Origin: Arthrobacter pigmenti
GTDB lineage: Bacteria > Actinomycetota > Actinomycetes > Actinomycetales > Micrococcaceae
Assembly: GCF_011927905.1 (NCBI RefSeq)
Contig: NZ_JAATJL010000001.1
Coordinates: forward strand, 62,001 to 126,000
Reading direction: 5' to 3'
Length of the DNA: 64,000 nt
This document shows positions 17,348 to 25,420 of the stretch, piece after piece. Each line of letters starts with the position of its first letter. Position 1 is the stretch's first letter. Made by a program: the position numbers and the translations under genes. Below the pieces are notes generated by a model that saw only the letters and a list, made by a program, of their open reading frames with translations, did no database searches and was not told the DNA's origin.

Positions 17348-18307
17348 GTGGAGGGGGTGCTCCTCGGTTTCGGGATTGTGCTGACGCTTGTGGTCGTGGG
17401 CGTCCTCGCGTCGATCCTCCTGCCAACGCACACTTCCGCCATGGAACGTGGCCTCACCCCGGTGATCTTCTATATCACCAACCCGGCCCTGATGTTCGTC
17501 CTGCTCGCCGAAACCGAACTCGGCGAAGTGCTCAGCGTCTACACGCCCATCGCATTGATCGTCGCCGCCGCTGCCAGCGGACTTTACGCGCTCGCGAGCC
17601 GGTTCCTCCTGAAGCGCGGCGCAGCCCAGACCGCATCCGGCGCGATGGCAAGCTGCTACGTCAACGCCGGCAATATCGGCATCCCGATCGCGCTCTATGC
17701 CGTGGGCACCTCCACCCCGGTGGTATCGGTCCTGCTGGCCCAGTTGCTGGTCATCGCCCCGGTTTTCCTCAGCGTTTTCGCGTGGTGCGGCAGGAGTACG
17801 ACGACGACGGCGGCAGCCCGCTCCGGAGCCTCCGCGCCGACGCTTGGGCGGACCGTCCTTCGCTCAGTAGCGAATCCGGTGACCATTGGAGCGGCTGTCG
17901 GCGCGCTGTTTTCGGTGACCTCTCTGACGCTTCCCGAGGTGCTCTGGACACCAATCGAGATGCTGGGCCAGGCGTCCATCCCGCTGCTCCTGGTGGTTTT
18001 CGGTATGAGCCTGCGCGGGCAAAAGCCGCTGGCGCAGCGAAGCCTGCGCGCCGACGTCGTACTTGGAACGGTTGTGAAGCTTGCCGTGATGCCGGTCATC
18101 GCGTGGTTGGTGGCGTACTACCTGTTCGGGGTTGAGGGTACGGCGCTGCTGGGTGTGGTGGCGATGGCTGCGCTGCCGACTGCGCAGAACGTGTTCCTGT
18201 TTTCGTCCCAGTTCGGGTTGAAGGTGACGCTGGTCCGCGACATCATTCTGGTCAGTTCGCTGCTTGCGTTGCCCGCGGTGCTGCTGGTCGCGCTGTTGCT
18301 GGGCTGA
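17348..18307 (+). CDS. AEC-family permease
   Basis: A 319-aa integral membrane protein of the auxin efflux carrier family, with about ten hydrophobic segments in two five-helix halves. Conserved polar motifs are YITNPALMF, SCYVNAGNIGIPIALYAVG and AALPTAQNVFLFSSQFG. Bacterial members move malate, malonate or similar organic acids. GTG 17348 follows GAGGAG; the GTG six bases earlier overlaps that site. The central cytoplasmic loop holds a Thr4-Ala2 run (RSTTTTAARSG) encoded by the recurring 11-mer GACGACGACGG. Its place after gudD suggests carboxylate or 2-oxoacid movement, without proof. Confidence 0.85.
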   Translation: MEGVLLGFGIVLTLVVVGVLASILLPTHTSAMERGLTPVIFYITNPALMFVLLAETELGEVLSVYTPIALIVAAAASGLYALASRFLLKRGAAQTASGAMASCYVNAGNIGIPIALYAVGTSTPVVSVLLAQLLVIAPVFLSVFAWCGRSTTTTAAARSGASAPTLGRTVLRSVANPVTIGAAVGALFSVTSLTLPEVLWTPIEMLGQASIPLLLVVFGMSLRGQKPLAQRSLRADVVLGTVVKLAVMPVIAWLVAYYLFGVEGTALLGVVAMAALPTAQNVFLFSSQFGLKVTLVRDIILVSSLLALPAVLLVALLLG

Positions 18308-18343
18308 GGCTCGCTCTGGAGCCGAGGCTGACTCGCTGTCGTT

Positions 18344-18433
18344 GATTCCGCTTAGGTTTGAGCCGGTTCTGCGGCGTGTCTCCCGCGACACGCCGCTGAT
18401 TTGGCTCTCGCGTCGTCGAACCTGCACGGAATG
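18344..18433. repeat. Dispersed intergenic element, type I copy 5 (90 bp, outer arms degenerate)
   Basis: The left arm GATTCCGCTTAGGTTTG (18344-18360) and right arm CGAACCTGCACGGAATG (18417-18433) are partly decayed. The inner hairpin GCGGCGTGTC (18371-18380) and GACACGCCGC (18387-18396) is perfect and again centred 39.5 bases from the left end. GACGACGACGG follows at 18437-18447. It separates the AEC gene from the glutaredoxin-like gene. Confidence 0.8.
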
Positions 18434-18505
18434 GGTGACGACGACGGAGCGTCAGTCCCGCTGCGCCCGCGAGCGGCGTGCTGAACCCGCCCGTACGATA
18501 GAGCC

Positions 18506-18763
18506 ATGACGGCAGACAAAATTATCCGCATGTACGGAGCCGATTGGTGCCGCGACTGCATCCGCACCAAGAAGCAGCTCGATGGCCTCGGGATCAGCTA
18601 TGAATACATCAATCTCGTGGAAACGCCGGACGCCGCCGAAGAGGCGAAAAAAATCTCCGGCCGCACTAACATCCCGGTAGTGGTGTATCCCGACGGCGCA
18701 CACCAGGTTGAGCCGTCCAACGCCGAGGTCGAGGCGAAACTGAGCGAACTGCAGCTGCTCTAG
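18506..18763 (+). CDS. Glutaredoxin/mycoredoxin-like thiol oxidoreductase
   Basis: The 85-aa thioredoxin-fold protein has the active-site motif YGADWCRDCIRTK (CxxC near residues 14-17). The cis-proline stretch NIPVVVYPDG supports the fold. Its length and motif match glutaredoxin-like proteins of actinobacteria that work with mycothiol. It presumably reduces mixed disulfides in the cytoplasm. The stop codon overlaps the stop of the opposing GNAT gene in the palindrome CTAG (18760-18763). Confidence 0.88.
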   Translation: MTADKIIRMYGADWCRDCIRTKKQLDGLGISYEYINLVETPDAAEEAKKISGRTNIPVVVYPDGAHQVEPSNAEVEAKLSELQLL

Positions 18764-19839
18764 CTCACGATGGATTTTTCCCAGCCGCCCTCATAGCCCA
18801 CGGCCCGAAAGCCGAGCGCTTCGTTGACGCGGAGCATGGGCCGGTTCTCCTCGGCGTTGAAGGTGTAAACGATCTTCGTTTCCGGCCCCAACCGTTGCAG
18901 GTTTGTGGTCTTGAGCAGCATGCCCAGCGAGAATCCCCGGTGCTCCGAGATCACCAGGGTGTCCTCCTGCGCAGCCGCGCCACCGACGTCGGCCGGCAGC
19001 GAGATCTCTGTGAACCCGACCAGGCTGCCGGATGGCAAATGCAAAACCGCAGCGGTGAGCAGTTCGCGCCCGCTTGAGGTTTGGTCCTGATCCCGCTTGA
19101 TAATGCGGGCCTCGTCCCAGGCATCGACCGTCCGCTTCAGCCCGGCGGGCGGGTCATCGAGGCTCATCGCGGTTTTCAGGCGAGCGAGATCCGTCAGGTA
19201 TTCGGGAGGCGTCGCTCCACTCCATAGTTTCAGCTCATAGTCCGGCCCCGCGATCCGCTCCGCGTTCTTCCGGTGTTCAGTGAGTTCGCGCGAATCTTGC
19301 CCTACCTCGAGGAAACTGACCCGTTTGATTTGCTCCAGCCTGTATCCCCGGCTGATCAGGAAACGCACTCCGGGATCGGTCGCCGGCACACTGCCGAATC
19401 CACTTGAGGCTGCTACCGACGGTCCGCTTGTGTGGGCGGTGTGCAGCACTGAGCTCTGGATAATTGGGCGACCTGCCCCGCGGACAATGTCCTCGAGTTG
19501 ATCCAGCATCGTGGATCCGATTCCCCGACGGCGGTACGCGCCGTCTACTTCCACAGTCACTGAGCTGGTGCTACTGCCGGCCGCGGTCACCCACGACAGG
19601 ATTGCGCGGGCAACGACGTTGCCGCCGTCGTGCGCCACGAACAGGCGGCGTGGCTTGTACGGGTTCTGGAAACCCGGGAGGAGTTCGGCGGCTGAGTAGG
19701 AGAGGACGCCGCTGCCGAGTATCCCGGTTTCTACCCGGTTGCGCACTTCAACCATCGCCTCGAAGGCTGGAGCTCCGGGCGCTTGCATGGTGGAAGGGAT
19801 CGTCAGCTCGACGATGGGGAAGCTACTGCGTGCGCTCAT
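18760..19839 (-). CDS. Two-domain GNAT-family acetyltransferase
   Basis: This 359-aa protein has two GNAT folds. The N-terminal one shows the acetyl-CoA pyrophosphate loop VDGAYRRRGIGSTMLDQLED near residues 105-125. A second, weaker fold in the C-terminal half has ISEHRGFSLGMLLKTTNLQR and ends FNAEENRPMLRVNEALGFRA, a standard GNAT tail. Mycothiol synthase-like two-domain architecture is possible, but the acceptor is not identifiable. It converges on the glutaredoxin-like gene with overlapping stops. Confidence 0.8.
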   Translation of the reverse strand: MSARSSFPIVELTIPSTMQAPGAPAFEAMVEVRNRVETGILGSGVLSYSAAELLPGFQNPYKPRRLFVAHDGGNVVARAILSWVTAAGSSTSSVTVEVDGAYRRRGIGSTMLDQLEDIVRGAGRPIIQSSVLHTAHTSGPSVAASSGFGSVPATDPGVRFLISRGYRLEQIKRVSFLEVGQDSRELTEHRKNAERIAGPDYELKLWSGATPPEYLTDLARLKTAMSLDDPPAGLKRTVDAWDEARIIKRDQDQTSSGRELLTAAVLHLPSGSLVGFTEISLPADVGGAAAQEDTLVISEHRGFSLGMLLKTTNLQRLGPETKIVYTFNAEENRPMLRVNEALGFRAVGYEGGWEKSIVS

Positions 19840-19885
19840 GCGGCAACTCTAACAAGCCATTGGGGAATCTCAATCGTATCTCTTG

Positions 19886-19909
19886 ATATGCAAGTAGCGA
19901 CTTGCCTAT
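19886..19909 (+). promoter_or_regulatory. ArsR-type operator palindrome
   Basis: ATA-N-GCAAGT-AGCG-ACTTGC-N-TAT forms a 24-bp interrupted palindrome with perfectly complementary 6-bp cores (19890-19895 and 19900-19905). It lies 10 bases before the ArsR start at 19919, the usual place for autorepression in this family. Confidence 0.6.
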
Positions 19910-19918
19910 CATGTATCC

Positions 19919-20203
19919 ATGGCCGACATTTTCCGGGCGCTCGACGACGAAACGAGGCGCGTCATCCTCGACGAGTTGTCCGCACGGGATGGCCAGACCC
20001 TGTTCGAAATCTGCTCCGTACTTGCCATGCGACATGGCCTGAGCCTGACGCGCCAGGCTATTTCGCAGCACCTCGCCGTACTCGAATCGGCGGACCTGGT
20101 CACGTCCGAAAAACGCGGACGTTCCAAGTACCACTACTTCAACCCCGAGCCCCTCGCTGAAATCACCGGCAGGTGGCCCGTCAGAAAGAAGACCGAACCA
20201 TGA
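19919..20203 (+). CDS. ArsR-family transcriptional regulator
   Basis: The 94-aa winged-helix protein begins MADIFRALDDETRRVILDEL and has the recognition region SLTRQAISQHLAVLESADL plus wing EKRGRSKYHYFN, typical of the non-metal ArsR subgroup. No cysteine-rich metal site is visible. It starts an operon with a VOC protein (start inside its stop, ATGA) and a GyrI-like protein. Related ArsR-VOC pairs often handle small organic molecules or drug stress. A palindrome just upstream suggests autoregulation. Confidence 0.9.
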   Translation: MADIFRALDDETRRVILDELSARDGQTLFEICSVLAMRHGLSLTRQAISQHLAVLESADLVTSEKRGRSKYHYFNPEPLAEITGRWPVRKKTEP

Positions 20204-20613
20204 AAATTGCATTGACGAGCCTGTTCGTCGACGATCAGCGGGCTGCCCTCGCCTTCTACACCGACGTATTGGGCTTCAAAAAGCACCATGACATCCCGCT
20301 CGGCGAGGATTATTGGCTCACTGTGGTCCCGGCGGAGTCGCCGGACGGTCCAGAATTGCTGCTCGAGCCTGCGAAGCACCCCGCAGTGAAGCCCTACCGG
20401 GACGCCCTGGCAGAGGATGGTATCCCGCTGGCTCAGTTCGAGGTGGAGGACATCCATAGCGAATACGCCCGCCTCACCAGCGCGGGGGTCGTGTTCACGC
20501 AGCCACCGGTGGACGTCGGCACCGCCGTCGTCGCTGTCTTCGATGACACCTGCGGCAACCTGATCCAACTTCTCGAAGCGAAGCCCAACAAGCACGACGA
20601 CGACGGCCGCTGA
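20200..20613 (+). CDS. VOC-family (glyoxalase/bleomycin-resistance fold) protein
   Basis: The 137-aa protein has the paired beta-alpha-beta-beta-beta modules of the vicinal oxygen chelate fold. It starts IALTSLFVDDQRAALAFYTD and ends TCGNLIQLLEAKP, the typical C-terminal edge strand. ATG 20200 overlaps the ArsR stop and fits the family's usual N-terminus. The tail KHDDDGR is unusual and is encoded by the recurring GACGACGACGG 11-mer at 20596-20606. The substrate or ligand is not known. Confidence 0.87.
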   Translation: MKIALTSLFVDDQRAALAFYTDVLGFKKHHDIPLGEDYWLTVVPAESPDGPELLLEPAKHPAVKPYRDALAEDGIPLAQFEVEDIHSEYARLTSAGVVFTQPPVDVGTAVVAVFDDTCGNLIQLLEAKPNKHDDDGR

Positions 20614-20626
20614 GTTGGGCGCGGCC

Positions 20627-21244
20627 GTGGAGTCGTACGACATCAAAAAAGACCGGAAGGACCTCTACGCGCCCAAGCGTGGGGTCTTTGAGGCGGTCGA
20701 CGTGCCGGAGATGGCGTTTCTCATGGTCGACGGGCATGGTGATCCCAACACCGCCGGCACCTACCGGGAGGCCGTCGAGGCGTTGTATACCGTTTCCTAC
20801 GCAGTTCGCGCGGTCGCAAAGAAGAGCCTGGAGAGGGTGCACACCGTCGCGCCGCTTGAGGGGCTGTGGTCCGCGGAGAATCTGGAGGTATTCCGCACCC
20901 GCGAGAAGAGTGCGTGGGACTGGACCATGATGATCGCCCAGCCTGACTGGATCACCCGCGAAATTGTTGACGAGGGACTGTCCGCCGCGCAGAAGACGCA
21001 GTTACCGGCGCTGAACCTGGTTCGCTTCGAGCGCTTCGCGGAAGGTCGCAGCGTGCAGACTCTGCATGTGGGCGCTTACGACGACGAAGGGCCGGTGCTC
21101 CAGTGCCTGCACGAGGAGTTCCTGCCTGCGCAGGGTCTTGTGCCGACCGGGCGTCACCACGAGATCTACCTGTCCGACGCACGCAAGGTTGCGCCGGAGA
21201 AGCTGAAGACCATCCTGCGCCAGCCCGTCGGGCCAGCTCGGTAG
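20627..21244 (+). CDS. GyrI-like small-molecule-binding domain protein
   Basis: The protein is 205 residues from GTG 20627, which fits the family N-terminus (ESYDIKKDRKDLYAP); a TTG at 20615 is an alternative. It contains FLMVDGHGDPNTAGTYREAV and the C-terminal GRHHEIYLSD of the GyrI-like/SOUL-related fold. These proteins bind or hydrolyse small cyclic or aromatic compounds. It sits at the end of the ArsR-VOC operon, so it probably shares the same inducer. Confidence 0.8.
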   Translation: MESYDIKKDRKDLYAPKRGVFEAVDVPEMAFLMVDGHGDPNTAGTYREAVEALYTVSYAVRAVAKKSLERVHTVAPLEGLWSAENLEVFRTREKSAWDWTMMIAQPDWITREIVDEGLSAAQKTQLPALNLVRFERFAEGRSVQTLHVGAYDDEGPVLQCLHEEFLPAQGLVPTGRHHEIYLSDARKVAPEKLKTILRQPVGPAR

Positions 21245-21268
21245 AGGTGATCAAGTACGGTATTTGGT

Positions 21269-22318
21269 GTGACCGTGAACAGTAAGCCGCCGTCGTCGTC
21301 GTCGGGTGCGCAGACGGGCCAGCGCGCACGCGCGGCGAACATCCGCGACGTCGCGCGGGCCGCAGGCGTCTCCCACCAGACGGTCTCGCGTGTGATCAAC
21401 GGCCACCACAGCCTGCGGGACGAAACACGGCAGCGTGTGCTCGACGCCATGGAAGCGCTGCAGTTCCGGCCCAACCGCGCGGCGCGATCGCTGGTGACTA
21501 GCCGCTCCCGCATCATCGGCGTCCTGATGACCAACGGCGCGTACTTCGGGCCATCGTCAACCCAGGCGGCGATCGAATCAGCGGCAGCCAGCGCCGGCTA
21601 CCTTGTGGACACGGCAACGCTCACGTCGCTCGACGAAGCCGCGTTCAGTGAGGCGTTGAGCCGGCTGGTGGATCACGCGGTCGAGGGCCTGATCATCCTG
21701 GCACCGCAGGAAACCACGCTGCAGCAGCTGCAGCATTTCTCGATCAACCTGCCGATGGTGACAGTCCATTCCACTTCCCCAGCTGATGATCATGGGCTCT
21801 CCGTTGACCAGGTCGCGGGTGCGCGGCTCGCCACCCGACACTTGCTGGAGCTCGGGCACCGGGACATCGCGCACATTGCCGGACCGGACGGGTGGGTTGA
21901 ATCAAGGGAAAGGATCCGCGGCTTCAAGACCGAAATGGCTGACTGGGGGCTGACGCCGTCGCGGATTCTCACCGGTGACTGGACTTCGGACAGCGGGTAC
22001 CGGATTGGCCAGGAACTGGTTGCCGGTAACCCGCCGAGCGCCGTCTTCTCCTCCAATGACCAGATGTCGCTCGGCCTGATCCATGCCTTTCGCGAGGCGG
22101 GATTGCGGGTGCCGGAGGATGTGAGCATCGTCGGTTTCGATGACGTGCCCGACGCCGCCCACTTCGCCCCGCCGCTGACAACCGTTCGCCAGGACTTCCC
22201 CGAGCTCGGCCGCCGCTGCGTGGCGCATCTACTGGCGCAACTGGGCGCGCCGGCCCAGGAAGAACCACGCACTGTGGTGCCGGAGCTGATCGTCCGGCAG
22301 TCCACCGCCTCGCACTAG
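21269..22318 (+). CDS. LacI-family regulator, probable arabinose-operon repressor
   Basis: The 349-aa LacI/GalR protein has a DNA-binding domain from about residue 22 (NIRDVARAAGVSHQTVSRVI) with hinge FRPNRAARSLVTSRS. A periplasmic-binding-like core follows, with GRRCVAHLLAQLGA near the end. The N-terminal 20 residues are low complexity (PPSSSSGAQ), the serine run coming from the reverse complement of GACGACGACGG. It lies 0.7 kb before araB. A 16-bp LacI-style palindrome is present at both the araB promoter and the sugar importer promoter, so it is the best candidate repressor for both. Confidence 0.87.
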   Translation: MTVNSKPPSSSSGAQTGQRARAANIRDVARAAGVSHQTVSRVINGHHSLRDETRQRVLDAMEALQFRPNRAARSLVTSRSRIIGVLMTNGAYFGPSSTQAAIESAAASAGYLVDTATLTSLDEAAFSEALSRLVDHAVEGLIILAPQETTLQQLQHFSINLPMVTVHSTSPADDHGLSVDQVAGARLATRHLLELGHRDIAHIAGPDGWVESRERIRGFKTEMADWGLTPSRILTGDWTSDSGYRIGQELVAGNPPSAVFSSNDQMSLGLIHAFREAGLRVPEDVSIVGFDDVPDAAHFAPPLTTVRQDFPELGRRCVAHLLAQLGAPAQEEPRTVVPELIVRQSTASH

Positions 22319-22390
22319 CCGACGTTACGAGGCCGAAATACTCCGCGCCTACGATGCTGCCCGTAGCCACCTGAGCCAGGAGCCGACGTC

Positions 22391-22852
22391 GTGATTACCA
22401 TCGAAATTGACAGCACTGTGCAAGCCGATGTCCAGCAGTTGCTCAATGAGCACCTGACGGACATGTTCGCCACCTCTCCCGCCGAGAGCGTCCACGCGCT
22501 GGACCATTCCGCGCTCAGGCACCCGGACATCACCTTCTGGTCCGCAAGGGAGGACTCGCTGCTGCTTGGTTGCGGTGCGTTGAAGCGCCTCCCGCGCTGC
22601 GCGGGAGAAATCAAGTCCATGCGCACGGCGGAAGCTGCGCGGGGCCGCGGCGTGGCAACCCTCATTCTCAAGCGGATCATTGCCGAAGCGCTCGAACGGG
22701 GCTACGAGCAGCTGTTCCTCGAGACCGGCACGCAGGACTTCTTCGCGCCGGCCAGACGTCTGTATGCACGGTATGGCTTCGTCTCGTGTCCTCCCTTCGC
22801 GGACTACTCCGAGGATCCGCACAGCACGTTCATGAGACTGGACTTTTCGTAA
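22391..22852 (+). CDS. GNAT-family N-acetyltransferase
   Basis: The 153-aa single-domain acetyltransferase shows motif A MRTAEAARGRGVATLILKRI and the downstream LFLETGTQDFFAPARRLYARYGF typical of the YafP/ElaA-like branch. The GTG start sits 10 bases after CAGGAG. The acceptor is unknown. It lies between the LacI gene and araB in the same direction, but an inverted repeat at 22855-22917 after its stop suggests it is not part of the ara operon. Confidence 0.85.
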   Translation: MITIEIDSTVQADVQQLLNEHLTDMFATSPAESVHALDHSALRHPDITFWSAREDSLLLGCGALKRLPRCAGEIKSMRTAEAARGRGVATLILKRIIAEALERGYEQLFLETGTQDFFAPARRLYARYGFVSCPPFADYSEDPHSTFMRLDFS

Positions 22853-22854
22853 CT

Positions 22855-22917
22855 CCATCGACTCAGTAGGAATAGCTGGTTTCCGGCGATACGTCGTTAT
22901 TTCTGCTGACTCGATGG
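22855..22917 (+). terminator. Inverted repeat after the GNAT gene
   Basis: CCATCGACTCAG (22855-22866) and CTGACTCGATGG (22906-22917) pair at 11 of 12 positions across a 39-nt loop, starting just after the stop codon. The loop is long for an intrinsic terminator and the T content after it is low, so the function is uncertain. Confidence 0.35.
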
Positions 22918-22936
22918 GGCTGAACCTGCCTATCCC

Positions 22937-22981
22937 TTGACAGCATCCCAGCACTAGGTCCTATGATGTGAACGGTCACAT
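22937..22981 (+). promoter_or_regulatory. araB promoter with LacI-type operator
   Basis: TTGACA (22937-22942) and TATGAT (22962-22967) form a near-consensus promoter with a 19-base spacer. The perfect palindrome ATGTGA-ACGG-TCACAT (22966-22981) overlaps the -10 element, the usual repressor position. The same operator, with one change in the arms, recurs at 27019-27034 before the sugar importer. Confidence 0.72.
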
Positions 22982-23012
22982 TCGCAATGACAGAACAAGA
23001 CAATGAGGTCCC

Positions 23013-24704
23013 GTGAGCACACTCCCACCCGGCGACGCGCAGTATGCCATCGGCGTCGACTTTGGCACCCTGTCTGGCCGCGCCGTCGTCGTCCGCGTTT
23101 CTGACGGCACGGAACTGGGTTCCGCCGTCTTCGACTATCCCCACGCCGTCATGGACAACACGCTCGCCGCCACCGGTGAGAAGCTACCGCCGGAGTGGGC
23201 GCTGCAGGTGCCATCGGACTATGTTGACGTGCTGCGAAATGCCGTTCCGGAAGCGGTAAGGGAAGCGGGCATCGACCCCGCGCAGGTCATCGGCATCGGC
23301 ACGGACTTCACGGCCTGCACCATGGTCCCGACCACGGCGGACGGCACCCCGCTCAACGAACTGCCCGGCTTCGAATCCAGGCCGCACGCCTATGTGAAGC
23401 TCTGGAAGCATCACGCAGCGCAGGGCCAGGCGGACCGCATCAACGCCCTGGCCGCGGAACGCAAGGAAGAGTGGCTGGCACGCTATGGCGGACTGATTTC
23501 CAGCGAGTGGGAGTTCGCCAAGGGACTCCAGCTACTCGAAGAGGATCCCGAGCTGTACGAGCGGATGGACCACTGGGTTGAAGCCGCCGACTGGATCATC
23601 TGGCAGCTCACCGGCCAGTACACACGCAACGCCTGCACCGCCGGCTACAAGGGCATCTACCAGGACGGACAGTATCCCAGCCGCGAGTTCCTCGGCGCAC
23701 TCAACCCGGACTTCGCGGGGTTCGCGGAAGAGAAGGTCGAGCACACTATCGGTGCTCTCGGCTCCAGCGCCGGAACGCTGAGCGCAGAAGCCGCCGCGTG
23801 GACGGGACTGCCGGAGGGCATCGCCGTCGCCGTCGGAAACGTGGACGCGCACGTAGCCGCACCCGCAGCGAAGGCGACGACGCCGGGACAGATGGTTGCG
23901 ATCATGGGCACCTCCACCTGCCACGTCATGAACTCGGACAGGCTGGCTGAAGTGCCGGGCATGTGCGGGGTGGTCGACGGCGGCATTGTCGACGGCCTCT
24001 ACGGTTACGAAGCCGGCCAGTCCGGGGTGGGCGATATTTTCGCATGGTTCGTGGAGAACCAGGTGCCGGCGTCGGACGTTGAAGCCGCCTCGAATGCCGG
24101 CGTTTCGGTGCACGAGTACCTCACAGCGCAGGCCGAAAGAGAGCCCGTGGGTGGGCACGGGCTCATCGCCCTGGACTGGCATTCAGGCAACCGCTCGGTG
24201 CTGGTGGACCACCAGCTGTCGGGAACCGTTGTCGGGTTGACGCTGTCCACCAAAGCCCATGAGGTGTATCGGGCTCTGCTCGAAGCTACGGCGTTCGGTG
24301 CGCGCAAGATCGTTGAGACGTTCAACGCGTCCGGCGTGCCTGTGACCGAGTTCGTGGCGGCCGGCGGCCTGCTCAGGAACAGGTTCCTGATGCAGACCTA
24401 CAGCGATGTGCTGCGGATGCCCATTTCCACGATCGGCAGCGACCAGGGGCCCGCGTTGGGGTCGGCCATCCACGCCGCCGTCGCTGCAGGCGCCTACCCG
24501 GATGTCCGGGCTGCCAGCGAAGCGATGGGGAGCGTGAACCGCGCCGCGTACACCCCGGATCCGGACCGGGCTGATGCTTACGACCTGCTCTACGCCGAGT
24601 ACGAACAGCTCCACGACTACTTCGGTCGCGGCTCCAATCAGGTCATGCGCAGGCTCAAGGAGCTCCGCCGGGCCGCCTATTCAAAAGCGACGGTCAACGC
24701 ATGA
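23013..24704 (+). CDS. araB: Ribulokinase
   Basis: A 563-aa FGGY-family kinase that phosphorylates L-ribulose. The N-terminal phosphate loop is AIGVDFGTLSGRAVVVRV, a signature particular to ribulokinases. The second nucleotide site holds ATAFGARKIVETFNASG and the FGGY-type AAGGLLRNRFLMQTYSDVL. Length matches the AraB family. The GTG start lies downstream of a GAGGT ribosome site. It opens the araB-araD-araA operon, with four-base overlaps between genes. Confidence 0.96.
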   Translation: MSTLPPGDAQYAIGVDFGTLSGRAVVVRVSDGTELGSAVFDYPHAVMDNTLAATGEKLPPEWALQVPSDYVDVLRNAVPEAVREAGIDPAQVIGIGTDFTACTMVPTTADGTPLNELPGFESRPHAYVKLWKHHAAQGQADRINALAAERKEEWLARYGGLISSEWEFAKGLQLLEEDPELYERMDHWVEAADWIIWQLTGQYTRNACTAGYKGIYQDGQYPSREFLGALNPDFAGFAEEKVEHTIGALGSSAGTLSAEAAAWTGLPEGIAVAVGNVDAHVAAPAAKATTPGQMVAIMGTSTCHVMNSDRLAEVPGMCGVVDGGIVDGLYGYEAGQSGVGDIFAWFVENQVPASDVEAASNAGVSVHEYLTAQAEREPVGGHGLIALDWHSGNRSVLVDHQLSGTVVGLTLSTKAHEVYRALLEATAFGARKIVETFNASGVPVTEFVAAGGLLRNRFLMQTYSDVLRMPISTIGSDQGPALGSAIHAAVAAGAYPDVRAASEAMGSVNRAAYTPDPDRADAYDLLYAEYEQLHDYFGRGSNQVMRRLKELRRAAYSKATVNA

Positions 24705-25420
24705 GTTCTTTCAGCCCACGCGAAACAGACGCCATCAACGCCGTTCGCCGCGACGTAGCGAAACTGCACGCAGAACTGGTCAAGTACAACCTCGTGGTGT
24801 GGACCGGCGGCAACGTCTCCGGCCGCGTTCCCGGCATGGACCTGTTCGTCATCAAGCCGAGCGGGGTGCTTTACGAGGATCTCACCCCCGAGAACCAGAT
24901 CCTGTGCGATCTGGACGGCAACGTCATGGCAGGTACCCCTGGCTCGGAACGCTCGCCGTCCAGTGACACAGCCGCGCACGCCTACGTTTACCGGAACATG
25001 CCGCGCGTCGGGGGAGTGGTGCACACGCACTCGACCTATGCGACGGCGTGGGCTGCCCGCGGTGAAGCCATCCCGTGCGTCATCACCGCAATGGCGGATG
25101 AGTTCGGCGGCGCCATCCCGGTTGGCCCTTTCGCGATCATAGGTGATGATTCCATTGGCCGCGGGATCGTCGGCACCCTCACCGGGCACCGTTCACGGGC
25201 GGTGCTGATGCAGAACCACGGTCCCTTCACCATCGGCAAGGACGCGCGCGACGCCGTGAAGGCCGCCGTCATGCTCGAGGACGTAGCCCGTACCATCCAC
25301 ATCTCCCGCCAGCTCGGGGACCCGCTGCCAATTGAGCAGCGCCACATCGAATCCCTCTTTGACCGCTACCAAAATGTGTACGGGCAACCGTCGCCCGCCA
25401 GAACCGGAGTACCCTCATGA
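24701..25420 (+). CDS. araD: L-ribulose-5-phosphate 4-epimerase
   Basis: The 239-aa class II aldolase-fold enzyme converts L-ribulose 5-phosphate to D-xylulose 5-phosphate for the pentose phosphate pathway. It shows the substrate loop [12 protein letters not shown] and phosphate-binding [10 protein letters not shown]. The zinc ligands are in [15 protein letters not shown], with a third His further on near [10 protein letters not shown]. Length and motifs match AraD. ATG overlaps the araB stop and its own stop overlaps araA, indicating coupled translation. Confidence 0.95.
   Translation: MSSFSPRETDAINAVRRDVAKLHAELVKYNLVVWTGGNVSGRVPGMDLFVIKPSGVLYEDLTPENQILCDLDGNVMAGTPGSERSPSSDTAAHAYVYRNMPRVGGVVHTHSTYATAWAARGEAIPCVITAMADEFGGAIPVGPFAIIGDDSIGRGIVGTLTGHRSRAVLMQNHGPFTIGKDARDAVKAAVMLEDVARTIHISRQLGDPLPIEQRHIESLFDRYQNVYGQPSPARTGVPS

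Noticed and set aside
15832..17457. Leftward open frame of 541 codons opposite gudD
   Set aside because: GudD motifs on the other strand are unambiguous; the antisense frame shows no domain and low-complexity Arg/Val/His content.
17335..18135. Rightward open frame of 266 codons overlapping the AEC permease in another frame
   Set aside because: Arg-rich, without membrane segments. The frame starting at 17348 gives a complete AEC protein with the NAGNIGIPIA motif.
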